Part shown: one piece after another, positions 7,728 to 17,251 of the stretch
Layout of the letters: every line of letters starts with the position of its first letter
Position numbering within the stretch: the stretch's first letter is position 1
DNA from: TMED14 sp003507115
GTDB lineage: Bacteria; Bacteroidota; Bacteroidia; Flavobacteriales; Schleiferiaceae
Assembly (NCBI GenBank): GCA_943787925.1
Contig: CALSOH010000001.1
Coordinates: forward strand, 496,001 to 560,000
Direction of reading: 5' to 3'
DNA length: 64,000 nt
The notes under the pieces: model-generated
Database searches by the model: none
Told to the model about the DNA's origin: nothing
Seen by the model: the letters and a program-made list of their open reading frames with translations, nothing else
Translations under genes and position numbers: made by a program

Positions 7728-10700
7728 ATGTATTTGGTATTCGACACGGAAACGACCGGTCTTCCACAGCGATGGAATGCCCCCATTGAGGACGTAGATA
7801 ACTGGCCTCGAGTGGTTCAGCTCGCATGGCAGTTGCATGCGGCCGATGGCTCGTTGATGGAAGCCAAAGAGTTCTTGGTGCGCCCTGAGGGCTTCAACAT
7901 TCCATTTGGGGCGCAGAAGGTCCATGGTATTTCCACGGCGCTCGCCCAAGCTCAAGGGCATCCCATGTCGGAGGTGCTAGACGCCTTTGAACAGGCCCTT
8001 GCTCAAACGCGCTACATGATTGGCCACAACCTGCGCTTTGATTTGCAGGTCATGGGGGCCGAATTTGTGCGGCTCACGCGCAACCACGGCAAACTTCAGC
8101 TGCCCGTCTTAGATACCTGTACGCAGGCCACCGCCCAAGTCACGCAAATCGTCGGAGGCAAGGGGAGTGGGTTCAAGATTCCCAAGCTGACCGAACTTCA
8201 TGCCCACCTCTTTTCGGACGGCTTTGCCGAAGCGCACAATGCCTCGGCGGACGTGGAGGCCTCGGCGCGTTGTTTTTGGGAGCTCGTTCGACGCGGCCAC
8301 TGGTCTCCCGAACAAATCGGTTGGGACGGCGCCACCCTGCAGGCCTTCCAGCAGGCCCATCCCGCTCCCATTGCAGGCATCGGACTTGTTCACCGCAATT
8401 TGCAAGAAGAAAGCGCCCGGCTTGCTGCAGGCGAACCGGCAGGTGCCTCGCCTGCTCTTGTGCCCCAAACCCCCGAGGTCCCTTCGTCCGAACCCACTGT
8501 CGAGGCGTCGTCCGTTGGAACGGAGGCCTCGTCCAGGGAGGACCAACCAGGGATGGAGGATGGCCACGGGGAATCCAAGCCGGACGTTGCCCCCCATTTC
8601 TTTCACATCCACGCCCACAGCCAGTTTAGCATACTCCAAGCGACGGCCAAAGTACCGGCCATGGTGCAACGCGCCGTGTCCGATGGCCAGCCGGCCGTGG
8701 CCTTGACGGATTTGGGCAACATGATGGGCGCCTTCCAGTTTGTGAAAGCGGTGTCTGACTACAACAAATCGAGGCCCGAATCCAGCCCGGAGCTCAAAGC
8801 TATTGTGGGATATGAGGCCTATGTGTGCCGGGACCGCACCGACAGATCTCAAAAAGACGATGGCTACCAAATCCCCCTCCTCGCCAAGAACAAAATTGGC
8901 TACCACAACTTGGCCAAGCTGAGTTCTGCCGCTTTCATCGATGGATTCTATTATGTGCCACGCATTGACAAGGATCTTCTCGCCGCCCACCGCGAGGGGG
9001 TGATGTGCACCACGGGAGGTCTTTATGGGGAAGTTCCTTCGCTCATTCTCAACGTGGGCGAAAAGCAGGCGGAAGAGGCCTTTCTCTGGTACAAAGAGCA
9101 ATTCGGAGAGGATTTTTATGCCGAGATTAACCGCCACGGGTTGCCTGAAGAGGACGTCATCAACGAAGTCCTCCTGCGTTTTTGCCAAACCCACGGGGTT
9201 CGGGCCATCGCGGCCAACAACGCATTCTACATCGACCAAGCGGAATCGGAGGCCCACGATGTCCTCCTCTGCGTCAAGGAAAACGAGAAAAAAGCGACTC
9301 CTATTGGACGTGGGCGAGGATTCCGTTATGGCTTCCCGAACGACCAGTTCTACCTTCCCACGAGGACACAAATGGCCGAACGCTTTGCCGATGCACCCGA
9401 ATTGCTTGACGCTCTGGCGGAGGTCAGCGCGAAAGTGGAGAATTACCCACTGGCGCGCGAAGTATTACTGCCCAAGTTTGACATTCCCTCGGACTTTATT
9501 CAGCCAGAGGATGCTGAGGACGGAGGAAAACGCGGGGAGAATGCCTATCTGCGTCATCTCGCGCACGAAGGAGCAAAAGGTCGTTACTCAGACATCACGC
9601 CCGAGATTCAAGACCGCCTGGATTTCGAATTGGCCACGATTGAGCGAACGGGCTATCCGGGATACTTCTTGATTGTCCAAGACTTTTGCCGGGCTGCACG
9701 CGACATGGATGTCAGCGTAGGACCGGGCCGGGGTTCCGCGGCGGGTTCGGCCGTGGCCTATTGCATTGGCATTACCAACGTAGATCCCATCCGCTATAAT
9801 TTGCTTTTTGAGCGATTCCTCAATCCGGATCGGGTCTCTCTTCCGGATATAGACATCGACTTCGATGACCGAGGGCGGGACAAGGTGATACAATATGTGA
9901 TCGATAAATACGGCTCGAGCCAGGTTGCGCAGATTATCACCTATGGATCCATGGCGGCCAAGTCGGCCATCAAGGATGCGGCCCGGGCCCTGGATTTGAC
10001 CTTTGACGAAGCCGATCGCCTCACGAAACAAGTCCCCGACAACCAGTCTTTGGCCAAAATCTTGGGATTGGATGATAAATCACTGCGGGAACAATTCCGC
10101 GGGGAGGACTATGAAAAGGCTCAGGTGTTGCGAACCATGATGGCCCAGAAAGATCCCTCGGGGGAAACCTTGACCAAAGCCAAGGTGCTTGAGGGTTCAT
10201 TGCGAAACACGGGCATCCACGCGTGCGGCGTTATCATCACCCCCACAGACATCCGGGAACTCATCCCTGTGGCTACCGCCAAGGATAGTGATATGTGGTG
10301 CACCCAATATGACAACGCGGTGGTGGAGTCGGCCGGTTTGCTGAAAATGGACTTTTTGGGCCTCAAGACCTTGACGCTGATCAAGGATGCCGTCGCCCTC
10401 GTCAAAAAGCGGCACGGGGTCGAGCTCGACATGGAGGCCATTCCGATCGACGACGCGCCGACCTATGAGCTCTTCCAGCGAGGGGAAACCGTGGGCATCT
10501 TTCAATACGAATCCCCGGGCATGCAAAAACATCTCAAGGACCTAAAGCCGACGGTCTTTGGGGATTTGATTGCGATGAACGCCCTGTACCGTCCGGGACC
10601 CTTGGAATACATCCCGTCCTTCATTCGACGGAAGCACGGCATCGAACCGATTGCCTACGATTTGGCGGACATGGAGGAGAACCTCCAAGAGACGTACGGA

Positions 10701-12194
10701 ATCACGGTGTATCAGGAGCAAGTCATGCTACTGTCCCAGAAGCTCGCAGGCTTTACCAAGGGAGAGGCGGACGTGCTGCGGAAAGCCATGGGTAAAAAGT
10801 TGCGGGACGTCCTGGACAAAATGAAGCCCAAGTTTGTGGCCGGGGGCGCAGAGCGCGGACATGACGCGACCATCCTCGAAAAAATTTGGAAGGACTGGGA
10901 AGCCTTCGCATCCTATGCATTCAACAAATCGCATTCCACATGTTATGCATGGATTGCCTATCAAACGGCTTATCTCAAAGCGCATTACCCCGCGGAGTAT
11001 ATGGCCGCTGTGCTGTCCAACAACATGAATGACATCAAGCAAGTCAGCTTCTTTATGGAGGAGTGCAAACGGATGAAGTTGGATGTGTTGGGTCCGGATG
11101 TGAATGAGTCAGATTCCACGTTCACCGTCAATGAAAAAGGCGCGGTTCGGTTTGGACTCCTCGGTATGCGTGGAGTGGGGGGTAGTGCCGTCGAGTTCTT
11201 GCTCAAGGAACGCGAAGAAAAGGGCCCCTATCAGTCCATTTTCGACATGGCACGCCGGGTGGATCTCCGAGTCGTCAATAAGGGGACATGGGAGGCACTG
11301 GCCTTCGGAGGGGGCTTTGACAGCTTCCCAGGGATGCACCGTGCATTGCTCTTTGCCGAAGAAAACGGAGATGGTAAAAATTTCCTGGAGAAAGTGCGCC
11401 GCTATGGTCAAGGGTTTCAGGACCAAGAAAATTCGGCCCAAGTTTCCCTTTTTGGTGAGGATAGTGGGGTGGATATCCCCGAGCCTGAGCTCCCTGAAGT
11501 CCCCGAGTGGAACACCATGGAGCTCCTCAAGCGCGAGAAAGATGTCAACGGGATTTATCTCAGTGCTCATCCGTTGGACAGCTACCGCTATGAAATCAAG
11601 ACGTTTGCGAAAAACCGTGTGAGTGAGCTCGAGAACCTCGACGCCTTCGTTCAAGGAGCGGGCAGCCGTGATTTTGCGGTGGCTGGTTTAATTTCTAACG
11701 TGAACCTACGGACCACACGAACGGGCAAAGAAATGGGATCCTTCACGTTGGAAGATCATGAGGGTAGTCGCGAATTTGTGCTCTTTGGACAATCCTTTTT
11801 GGATTTCCGATCCTTTTTTGTCAATGATTTGATGGTGCTTGTGCGGGGACGCGTCCAAAAGCAATCCTGGGCTCGGGATGATGCGGAAGCACGCTTGTAT
11901 GCGGACATTTCAAAAGTCTGCCTGCTTTCGGAACTCTTCGAGCGCGAGGCTCGTACACTTAGCTTGTTTGCCGCCGTGGACGATGTCAAGCCGGAGCGCT
12001 GGTCGGAATTGGCGGGTATTCTAAAAAAGTATCCCGGAAAAAACCGGGTCATTTTCCATGTGATGGATCCCGTGACGCGCACTCAGATCCGAATGCCCAG
12101 TCGCAATTGGTCCGCAGGTGTGGACCGACATTTGCTGGAAGAATTAGACGGCTTGTCGCATTTCCATGCGGCGGTGAAAACGGAAACGGCATGA
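7728..12194 (+). CDS. dnaE: DNA polymerase III alpha subunit fused to an N-terminal DEDDh exonuclease
   Basis: 1488-residue replicative polymerase. Residues 1-190 are an epsilon-type proofreading exonuclease with a full DEDDh set: FDTETTG (D6, E8), GHNLRFD, and HNASADVEA. A linker rich in Pro, Ser and Glu runs to about 285. The PHP domain follows (HIHAHS), but the canonical TDH is TDL (Leu329), so a metal ligand is lost. The palm carries PDIDIDF (Asp707, Asp709, Asp711). Helix-hairpin-helix and OB-fold regions follow. This fusion is known in Bacteroidota. The stop overlaps the next start (ATGA). A TATTTTTA box lies 8 bases before the ATG. Confidence 0.97.
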   Translation: MYLVFDTETTGLPQRWNAPIEDVDNWPRVVQLAWQLHAADGSLMEAKEFLVRPEGFNIPFGAQKVHGISTALAQAQGHPMSEVLDAFEQALAQTRYMIGHNLRFDLQVMGAEFVRLTRNHGKLQLPVLDTCTQATAQVTQIVGGKGSGFKIPKLTELHAHLFSDGFAEAHNASADVEASARCFWELVRRGHWSPEQIGWDGATLQAFQQAHPAPIAGIGLVHRNLQEESARLAAGEPAGASPALVPQTPEVPSSEPTVEASSVGTEASSREDQPGMEDGHGESKPDVAPHFFHIHAHSQFSILQATAKVPAMVQRAVSDGQPAVALTDLGNMMGAFQFVKAVSDYNKSRPESSPELKAIVGYEAYVCRDRTDRSQKDDGYQIPLLAKNKIGYHNLAKLSSAAFIDGFYYVPRIDKDLLAAHREGVMCTTGGLYGEVPSLILNVGEKQAEEAFLWYKEQFGEDFYAEINRHGLPEEDVINEVLLRFCQTHGVRAIAANNAFYIDQAESEAHDVLLCVKENEKKATPIGRGRGFRYGFPNDQFYLPTRTQMAERFADAPELLDALAEVSAKVENYPLAREVLLPKFDIPSDFIQPEDAEDGGKRGENAYLRHLAHEGAKGRYSDITPEIQDRLDFELATIERTGYPGYFLIVQDFCRAARDMDVSVGPGRGSAAGSAVAYCIGITNVDPIRYNLLFERFLNPDRVSLPDIDIDFDDRGRDKVIQYVIDKYGSSQVAQIITYGSMAAKSAIKDAARALDLTFDEADRLTKQVPDNQSLAKILGLDDKSLREQFRGEDYEKAQVLRTMMAQKDPSGETLTKAKVLEGSLRNTGIHACGVIITPTDIRELIPVATAKDSDMWCTQYDNAVVESAGLLKMDFLGLKTLTLIKDAVALVKKRHGVELDMEAIPIDDAPTYELFQRGETVGIFQYESPGMQKHLKDLKPTVFGDLIAMNALYRPGPLEYIPSFIRRKHGIEPIAYDLADMEENLQETYGITVYQEQVMLLSQKLAGFTKGEADVLRKAMGKKLRDVLDKMKPKFVAGGAERGHDATILEKIWKDWEAFASYAFNKSHSTCYAWIAYQTAYLKAHYPAEYMAAVLSNNMNDIKQVSFFMEECKRMKLDVLGPDVNESDSTFTVNEKGAVRFGLLGMRGVGGSAVEFLLKEREEKGPYQSIFDMARRVDLRVVNKGTWEALAFGGGFDSFPGMHRALLFAEENGDGKNFLEKVRRYGQGFQDQENSAQVSLFGEDSGVDIPEPELPEVPEWNTMELLKREKDVNGIYLSAHPLDSYRYEIKTFAKNRVSELENLDAFVQGAGSRDFAVAGLISNVNLRTTRTGKEMGSFTLEDHEGSREFVLFGQSFLDFRSFFVNDLMVLVRGRVQKQSWARDDAEARLYADISKVCLLSELFEREARTLSLFAAVDDVKPERWSELAGILKKYPGKNRVIFHVMDPVTRTQIRMPSRNWSAGVDRHLLEELDGLSHFHAAVKTETA

Positions 12195-12886
12195 TGACAA
12201 TTCGATGGCGAACCTTTCTTGGCATCCTCCTTTTGCTCGGGGGAGGACCTGCGTGGGGGCAGAATCAAACTCTTCAGGGCCAGAAGCACGGACCCTGGAA
12301 AGTAAAATATGAAGGAAGCTCCACACTTCGGTATGAAGGAACCTTTGAGCAGGGTGTGCCCGTAGGGACTTTCACCCATTACCATCCCAATGGGGTCAAG
12401 CGCGCGGTGATGATCTTCCGCGGTCGCACGCAAGTCTGCTACGTGCGCGAATACGCAGAGAACAATGTCCTTATAGCCGAAGGCAAGTACAGTGCCCCGG
12501 GGGTCAAGGACAGTACCTGGCGCGTGTATGACCTAAACGGCAAACTTCTCAACCTAGAGACCTATGCAGGGGGGGCTTTGAATGGCCTATATCAAACCTT
12601 TTACCCCAACGGCAAAGTGGTCGAAACAGGTAGCATGGAGGCCGATGCCAAGACGGGAACTTGGGTTCGTTTCACCGAGACGGGCACCAAATTGCGCAGT
12701 GCCGATTACCAGAACGATGTACCGGACGGACTCTGGATTGAATACGATGAAGATGGTCGGATGGCCGTTCGCGGGGAGTACCACCATGGGCTGCGAGAAG
12801 GTAAATGGCTAGAATTTGCCGATGGCAAAGCGGTCAAAGGCACATGGTATCACAAAGGTCGCATCACCAAAGAAGTGGAGTACTGA
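12191..12886 (+). CDS. Secreted MORN-repeat (YwqK-like) protein
   Basis: 231 residues with a signal peptide (MMTIRWRTFLGILLLLGG...AWGQ) and six or more MORN-type repeats, seen as GKHGPWKVKYEG-like units: GTFTHYHPNG, GLYQTFYPNG, GTWVRFTETG, GLWIEYDEDG, GKWLEFADG. Such YwqK-family proteins are common in Bacteroidota; databases often call them antitoxins, which has no support here because there is no toxin partner. The start at 12191 gives the ATGA overlap with dnaE and the signal peptide; a longer reading from 12107 is unlikely. Its stop overlaps mnmA by one base. Confidence 0.85.
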   Translation: MMTIRWRTFLGILLLLGGGPAWGQNQTLQGQKHGPWKVKYEGSSTLRYEGTFEQGVPVGTFTHYHPNGVKRAVMIFRGRTQVCYVREYAENNVLIAEGKYSAPGVKDSTWRVYDLNGKLLNLETYAGGALNGLYQTFYPNGKVVETGSMEADAKTGTWVRFTETGTKLRSADYQNDVPDGLWIEYDEDGRMAVRGEYHHGLREGKWLEFADGKAVKGTWYHKGRITKEVEY

Positions 12887-14031
12887 TGGCACGAGTGGTT
12901 GTCGGTCTATCGGGTGGCGTCGATTCGTCCGTAGCGGCTCATCTCCTTCAACAGGCTGGACATGAGGTCATTGCACTGTTTATGCGCAACTGGACCGATG
13001 AAAGTCCCACGTTAGAGACTGAGTGTCCCTGGATCGAAGACTCGAATGACGCCTTGCTTGTGGCGGAAAAATTGGGCATCCCTTTTCAGGTCTTGGACCT
13101 CAGTGCAGCCTACAAAACGCGCATTGTCGATTACATGTTTGCCGAGTACCAATCAGGCCGAACGCCCAACCCCGATGTGCTCTGCAACCGGGAAATTAAA
13201 TTCGACCTCTTCTTAGAAGCCGCGCTATCAATCGGTGCGGAATATGTGGCCACGGGCCACTACGCTCAAAAAACCACTTCAGAGGATGGTATGCATCACC
13301 TCTTAGCGGGTGCCGATGGAAACAAGGACCAGAGCTACTTCCTTTGCCAGCTAAGTCAAGCCCAGCTCGCCAAAGCCCTTTTCCCGATTGGGCACCTCCC
13401 CAAGCCGGAAGTTCGCCGTATCGCCAAAGAGGCAGGGTTGGCCACCGCGGAAAAAAAAGATTCTCAAGGATTATGCTTCATTGGGAAGGTGCGTTTGCCC
13501 GACTTTTTGCAGCAGCAACTTTCCATCCAGACCGGGGACATCGTGGAGATTTCTCGCGACGCGGCCGAATTTCATACCGCGACATGCGGGGCTCCATGGG
13601 CTCTCGATCCTACCATGGGCACCCTGGTAGGTACACATTCTGGAGCGCATTTCTTTACCGTAGGGCAGCGCAAAGGGTTGCTAGTAGGAGGGAAGCCCTT
13701 ACCGCTTTTTGTGTTGGCTACGGATGTGAAAAGAAACATGGTATACGTAGGTCAAGGTGAAGACCACCCCGGTCTTTATCGGCCTTGTGTATGGATGTTG
13801 TCCGAAGACGTGCATTGGGTGCGTCCGGACATGGCCTTAGAGCCCGGGGAGAGTCTGGAGGTCTTGGCCCGAATACGCTATCGTCAGGCCCTGGTGCCCG
13901 CTCGGCTTCGGGCGGAAGCCAAAGGCTTAGCCTTGGAGCCCATCGCTCCATTTAAATCCGTTGCCCCTGGGCAGTTTGCCGCATGGTACGTGGCCGATGA
14001 ACTTATTGGATCGGGAATCATACATTCATAA
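12886..14031 (+). CDS. mnmA: tRNA-specific 2-thiouridylase MnmA
   Basis: 381-residue PP-loop ATPase that makes 2-thiouridine at the wobble position of tRNA-Lys, -Glu and -Gln. Seen: the PP loop GLSGGVDSSVAA at residue 7, NPDVLCNREIKF with the first catalytic Cys, GHYA, KDQSYFLC, and GLCFIGK with the second catalytic Cys. The C-terminal beta-barrel begins near TVGQRKGL. The start overlaps the MORN gene stop (TGATG), so they are translationally coupled. The subtilase starts one base after its stop. Confidence 0.97.
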   Translation: MARVVVGLSGGVDSSVAAHLLQQAGHEVIALFMRNWTDESPTLETECPWIEDSNDALLVAEKLGIPFQVLDLSAAYKTRIVDYMFAEYQSGRTPNPDVLCNREIKFDLFLEAALSIGAEYVATGHYAQKTTSEDGMHHLLAGADGNKDQSYFLCQLSQAQLAKALFPIGHLPKPEVRRIAKEAGLATAEKKDSQGLCFIGKVRLPDFLQQQLSIQTGDIVEISRDAAEFHTATCGAPWALDPTMGTLVGTHSGAHFFTVGQRKGLLVGGKPLPLFVLATDVKRNMVYVGQGEDHPGLYRPCVWMLSEDVHWVRPDMALEPGESLEVLARIRYRQALVPARLRAEAKGLALEPIAPFKSVAPGQFAAWYVADELIGSGIIHS

Positions 14032-14032
14032 G

Positions 14033-15655
14033 ATGAAAAACAACTTCCTTTTTGTTCTCTTCATGACGAGCATGACATGCTGGGGTCAAACCGCTGCGTC
14101 TACCCGGCACTGGGTATTCCTCCATGAGGCGGTATTTGAAAGCCCTAGCTGGTCCCCCCAGCGCGGCCAAGCCGCCTTGACGCCTGCGGCCGTGGAGCGC
14201 CGTCTGCGCCAGAACATCCCACTGCGCGCAACGGATTATCCCTTGTCTTCTGCGGCGTTGACCCAGGTACGCGCGACGGGAGCGGAGATCTATCGGACCT
14301 CGCGCTGGTTGCGGGCGGTATCCGTCGTGGCCACGCCCGCCCAATTAGAGGTGCTGCGAACTATGCCCGGGGTTGCCCATATTCAACCCGTGGCGAAACT
14401 CACCCAAACTGTGGCGGAAATTCATCACCACGCAGCCCCGAGCAGTCATCCCGAGGAAGGGGTTCAATCCTACAACTATGGCCAGAGTTTGGATCAGGTC
14501 AACCAGATCAATCTCATTCCCTTGCACAATGCAGGCTATGCGGGGGCGGGGATCAACATTGCGCTCATGGATGCTGGATTCACGGGGGCGGATGTGCATT
14601 CTGCGTTCACGGGAGCGTGGAGCCAAGGACGCATCGTCCTGACGCATGACTTTGTCGACAACGACACCAATGTTTTTCAGGTTGGCAGTCACGGCATGTC
14701 GGTATTGAGTACTATGTGTGCAGACCTTGATGGAACCTTTGTGGGCACGGCTCCTGAGGCGAATTACTTCTTGTTCCGAACGGAGGATGAACTCTCCGAA
14801 ACCCTCGTCGAAGAAGACAACTGGGTAGTGGCCTCCGAATGGGCGGATTCTCTGGGGGTGGATGTCATCAACACCTCTTTGGGCTACACCACCTTTGACA
14901 ATGGGATCGGGGATCACAGTTATGCGGATCTCGATGGCAAAACGACGGTTATTTCACGTGCTGCCACGGCGGCGGCCCGGACGGGGATGATTGTTGTCGT
15001 CGCAGCTGGAAATGAAGGGGCCTCCAGTTGGAAGTACATTTCGTGCCCCGCGGATGCCGATTCCATTCTCTCCATTGGTGCCGTGGACGGCATGGACTTG
15101 CGGGGCGGCTTCTCAAGCCAAGGCCCCACCTCCGATGGACGTATCAAACCTGATTTGGGCGCTCGAGGGGTGTCGGCGACCATCATGAAAAGCAGTGGCC
15201 AAGTGGGGACGGGAAGTGGGACGAGTTTTGCCTCACCTATTACCTGTGGTGCTATGGCTTGCCTGCTTCAAGCTGTAAAGGCGAACCAAAGCACCTACGA
15301 CATTCAGGATATTTTGAACGTAGTACGTCAAAATGCCAGTCAAGCGAGTAAGCCGGACACCCTCTTGGGATGGGGTGTGCCTAATTTCTCCGCAGCCTTA
15401 AGCGCGATGGGCTTGGAGGAGGGTCAAACAGTCCCTACGTGGGCTTTACAGCCTTCCGGTTCGGCCTACCTCTTGCGTCGGTTACGGCCTACTGCTTCAG
15501 TGACCGTTTACCGCTACGATGGCACGGGACGCCTGCTGGAAGAGTTCGCTTTGGAGCCGGGTCTGGGGGCCATCGAGCTTCGGTCTTTTCCTGGCGTGAC
15601 CCTCCTTCATCTCGTAGGGGACGAAGAAGAGGTTCTCAAAGTGCCGGCGTTTTGA
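14033..15655 (+). CDS. Secreted subtilisin-like serine protease (S8 family)
   Basis: 540 residues. Signal peptide MKNNFLFVLFMTSMTCWGQ, then an I9-like propeptide to about residue 125, then the S8 domain with the catalytic triad visible: NIALMDAG (Asp), VGSHGMSVLS (His) and GTGSGTSFASP (Ser). VVVAAGNEG supplies the oxyanion Asn. The C-terminal 70 residues resemble a small beta domain; I do not see a clear type IX sorting signal, though the LLHLVGDEEE ending is faintly similar to one. The start is the ATG one base after mnmA. It overlaps the next gene through TTGA. Confidence 0.92.
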   Translation: MKNNFLFVLFMTSMTCWGQTAASTRHWVFLHEAVFESPSWSPQRGQAALTPAAVERRLRQNIPLRATDYPLSSAALTQVRATGAEIYRTSRWLRAVSVVATPAQLEVLRTMPGVAHIQPVAKLTQTVAEIHHHAAPSSHPEEGVQSYNYGQSLDQVNQINLIPLHNAGYAGAGINIALMDAGFTGADVHSAFTGAWSQGRIVLTHDFVDNDTNVFQVGSHGMSVLSTMCADLDGTFVGTAPEANYFLFRTEDELSETLVEEDNWVVASEWADSLGVDVINTSLGYTTFDNGIGDHSYADLDGKTTVISRAATAAARTGMIVVVAAGNEGASSWKYISCPADADSILSIGAVDGMDLRGGFSSQGPTSDGRIKPDLGARGVSATIMKSSGQVGTGSGTSFASPITCGAMACLLQAVKANQSTYDIQDILNVVRQNASQASKPDTLLGWGVPNFSAALSAMGLEEGQTVPTWALQPSGSAYLLRRLRPTASVTVYRYDGTGRLLEEFALEPGLGAIELRSFPGVTLLHLVGDEEEVLKVPAF

Positions 15656-16617
15656 GTTTAAAAACGCCCATCACTCGCTTGCTGGGTATAGCCCACCCCA
15701 TCATTCAAGGGGGGATGATTTGGTGTTCAGGATGGCGCCTGGCCGCCGCCGTGTCCAACGCGGGTGGCTTGGGAACGCTTGGGGCCGGAAGCATGTACCC
15801 GGAGGTGCTTCGCGAGCATCTCACCAAATTGAAGGCGGCCACGGATAAACCCTTTGCGGTCAATTTGCCCCTTCTATATCCCGACATGGAGGCCCATGTG
15901 CAAACCTGCTTGGATTTCAAGGTCCCCATTGTCATTACCAGTGCGGGATCTCCGAAGACCTACACTCAGCGGTTCAAAGAAGCTGGGGTGACGGTGATGC
16001 ATGTAGTTTCCTCCGCGGCCTTCGCCAAGAAGTCGCAAGATGCGGGCGTGGATGCGGTGATTGCGGAAGGGTTTGAAGCGGGCGGCCACAATGGTCGAGA
16101 TGAAACCACCACCCTTGTGCTCATTCCCGCGGTACGCGATGCGGTCACGATTCCTGTGGTGGCAGCCGGCGGCATTGCGGATGGTCGGGGGATGGCTGCG
16201 GCCTTGGCTTTGGGGGCTGATGCCGTGCAATTAGGGAGCCGTTTTGCGGCGACGGTGGAATCGTCGGCACACCCTGCGTTCAAAGCGGAGATATTAGCGG
16301 CACAAGAAGGAGCAACGCAATTGACTTTAAAGGAATTGGCGCCGGTTCGCTTGCTTAAAAATGCCTTCTATCAGGAAATCCAGGCGGCCTATGCACAGGG
16401 TGCCGATGCCGCGCAGCTCGCAGCACTCCTGGGACGTGGCCGAGCCAAGCGTGGGATGTTTGAGGGCGACCTCCATGAAGGCGAACTAGAAATTGGCCAA
16501 GTAGCCCAACAGATTCAGGATTTGCCCTCGGCTGGAGAGATCATAGAACGCATCCAAACGCAATGCCTGCAGACGCTTCAGAGCCTTTCTCAAGGGGTAA
16601 CCAAGCCCCAGGACTAG
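15652..16617 (+). CDS. Nitronate monooxygenase (2-nitropropane dioxygenase family)
   Basis: 321-residue FMN TIM barrel that oxidises alkyl nitronates; FabK-type enoyl reductases share the fold. Seen: AHPIIQGGMIW, the EGFEAGGHNG loop with the conserved His, PVVAAGGIADGRG and GADAVQLGSRF (phosphate binding). I place the start at the TTG at 15652, which gives a 4-base TTGA overlap with the protease stop and a normal N terminus (SLKTPITRLLG); no ATG is available before Met22. It is last in the dnaE-MORN-mnmA-protease run and convergent with gmhA. Confidence 0.88.
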   Translation: MSLKTPITRLLGIAHPIIQGGMIWCSGWRLAAAVSNAGGLGTLGAGSMYPEVLREHLTKLKAATDKPFAVNLPLLYPDMEAHVQTCLDFKVPIVITSAGSPKTYTQRFKEAGVTVMHVVSSAAFAKKSQDAGVDAVIAEGFEAGGHNGRDETTTLVLIPAVRDAVTIPVVAAGGIADGRGMAAALALGADAVQLGSRFAATVESSAHPAFKAEILAAQEGATQLTLKELAPVRLLKNAFYQEIQAAYAQGADAAQLAALLGRGRAKRGMFEGDLHEGELEIGQVAQQIQDLPSAGEIIERIQTQCLQTLQSLSQGVTKPQD

Positions 16618-16629
16618 AATTGGAACAGA

Positions 16630-17229
16630 TTATTGGACGCGGGCGTCGTAGGTGCCTCCCATACTCGGCGCATCGCCCATGAGGCGCGCCATCATCACCT
16701 TCTTGACCATATTGAAAACAGCCATGTGTACGTCTTCTGCGACCTCCATGTCCATGGCATCCGAGTGGATGGAGATGTCGGCCGCTTCGCGCAGCTTGCC
16801 GCCTTTGAAGCCCGTCATCCCAATGACGGTAGCCCCCTTGGACTTGGCGTAGTCCACGGCTTTTAGGACGTTTTTGGAATTGCCCGATCCACTGATGCCA
16901 ATCACGACATCGCCGGGCTGTAGAAAGTTCTTTAAGGGCTCCACGAAGATGTCGTCCCATCCGATGTCATTGGCAATGGCCATCATGGAGGGGAGGTTGT
17001 CGTTGAGGCAGATCATTTTGAAGCGCTGGTCCAAGCCGTACGAAGCTCCTTTTAAGAAATCGCCTGCGGCGTGACTGGCGGAACCGCCCGAACCGCCGTT
17101 GCCCATGGTGAAGATGGTCGCGCCGCGCGCATGCGCCTCCGCAAAGCATTCAACCATTGCGTCCACGGCGGCCATATCGAGACGGTTGAGCGTATCGGTT
17201 AGCAGTTGGCGGTATTCTGATGCAGTCAT
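16630..17229 (-). CDS. gmhA: Phosphoheptose isomerase-type SIS protein GmhA
   Basis: 199-residue SIS-domain isomerase converting sedoheptulose 7-phosphate to D-glycero-D-manno-heptose 7-phosphate, the first heptose-specific step. Seen: TMGNGGSGGSASHAAGDFLKG (GmhA phosphate-binding loop), VIGISGSGNSKNVL, and EVAEDVHMAVFNMV with the Glu/His pair that binds zinc and substrate. It is last in the minus-strand heptose operon, 22 bases after hddA. A promoter-like TACCTTTA sits 4 bases before its ATG, so it may also be transcribed alone. Confidence 0.93.
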   Translation of the reverse strand: MTASEYRQLLTDTLNRLDMAAVDAMVECFAEAHARGATIFTMGNGGSGGSASHAAGDFLKGASYGLDQRFKMICLNDNLPSMMAIANDIGWDDIFVEPLKNFLQPGDVVIGISGSGNSKNVLKAVDYAKSKGATVIGMTGFKGGKLREAADISIHSDAMDMEVAEDVHMAVFNMVKKVMMARLMGDAPSMGGTYDARVQ

Positions 17230-17233
17230 GAGA

Positions 17234-17241
17234 TAAAGGTA
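17234..17241 (-). promoter_or_regulatory. Possible -7 box of gmhA, leaderless
   Basis: On the minus strand TACCTTTA, one mismatch from TAnnTTTG, ends 4 bases before the gmhA ATG and lies in the 22-base gap after hddA. Confidence 0.4.
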
Positions 17242-17251
17242 GGGTCTTTTA

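Noticed and set aside
8109..9371. 420-codon open frame on the minus strand inside dnaE
   Set aside because: It lies fully opposite a firmly assigned gene, has no recognisable domain, signal or promoter, and such frames are expected in GC-rich DNA. The same holds for 5818-6588, 18796-19878, 21409-22446 and 26934-27854.
12191..12886. MORN-repeat protein as a toxin-antitoxin component
   Set aside because: The database label for YwqK-like proteins is not backed here: there is a signal peptide, no partner toxin, and neighbours are dnaE and mnmA.
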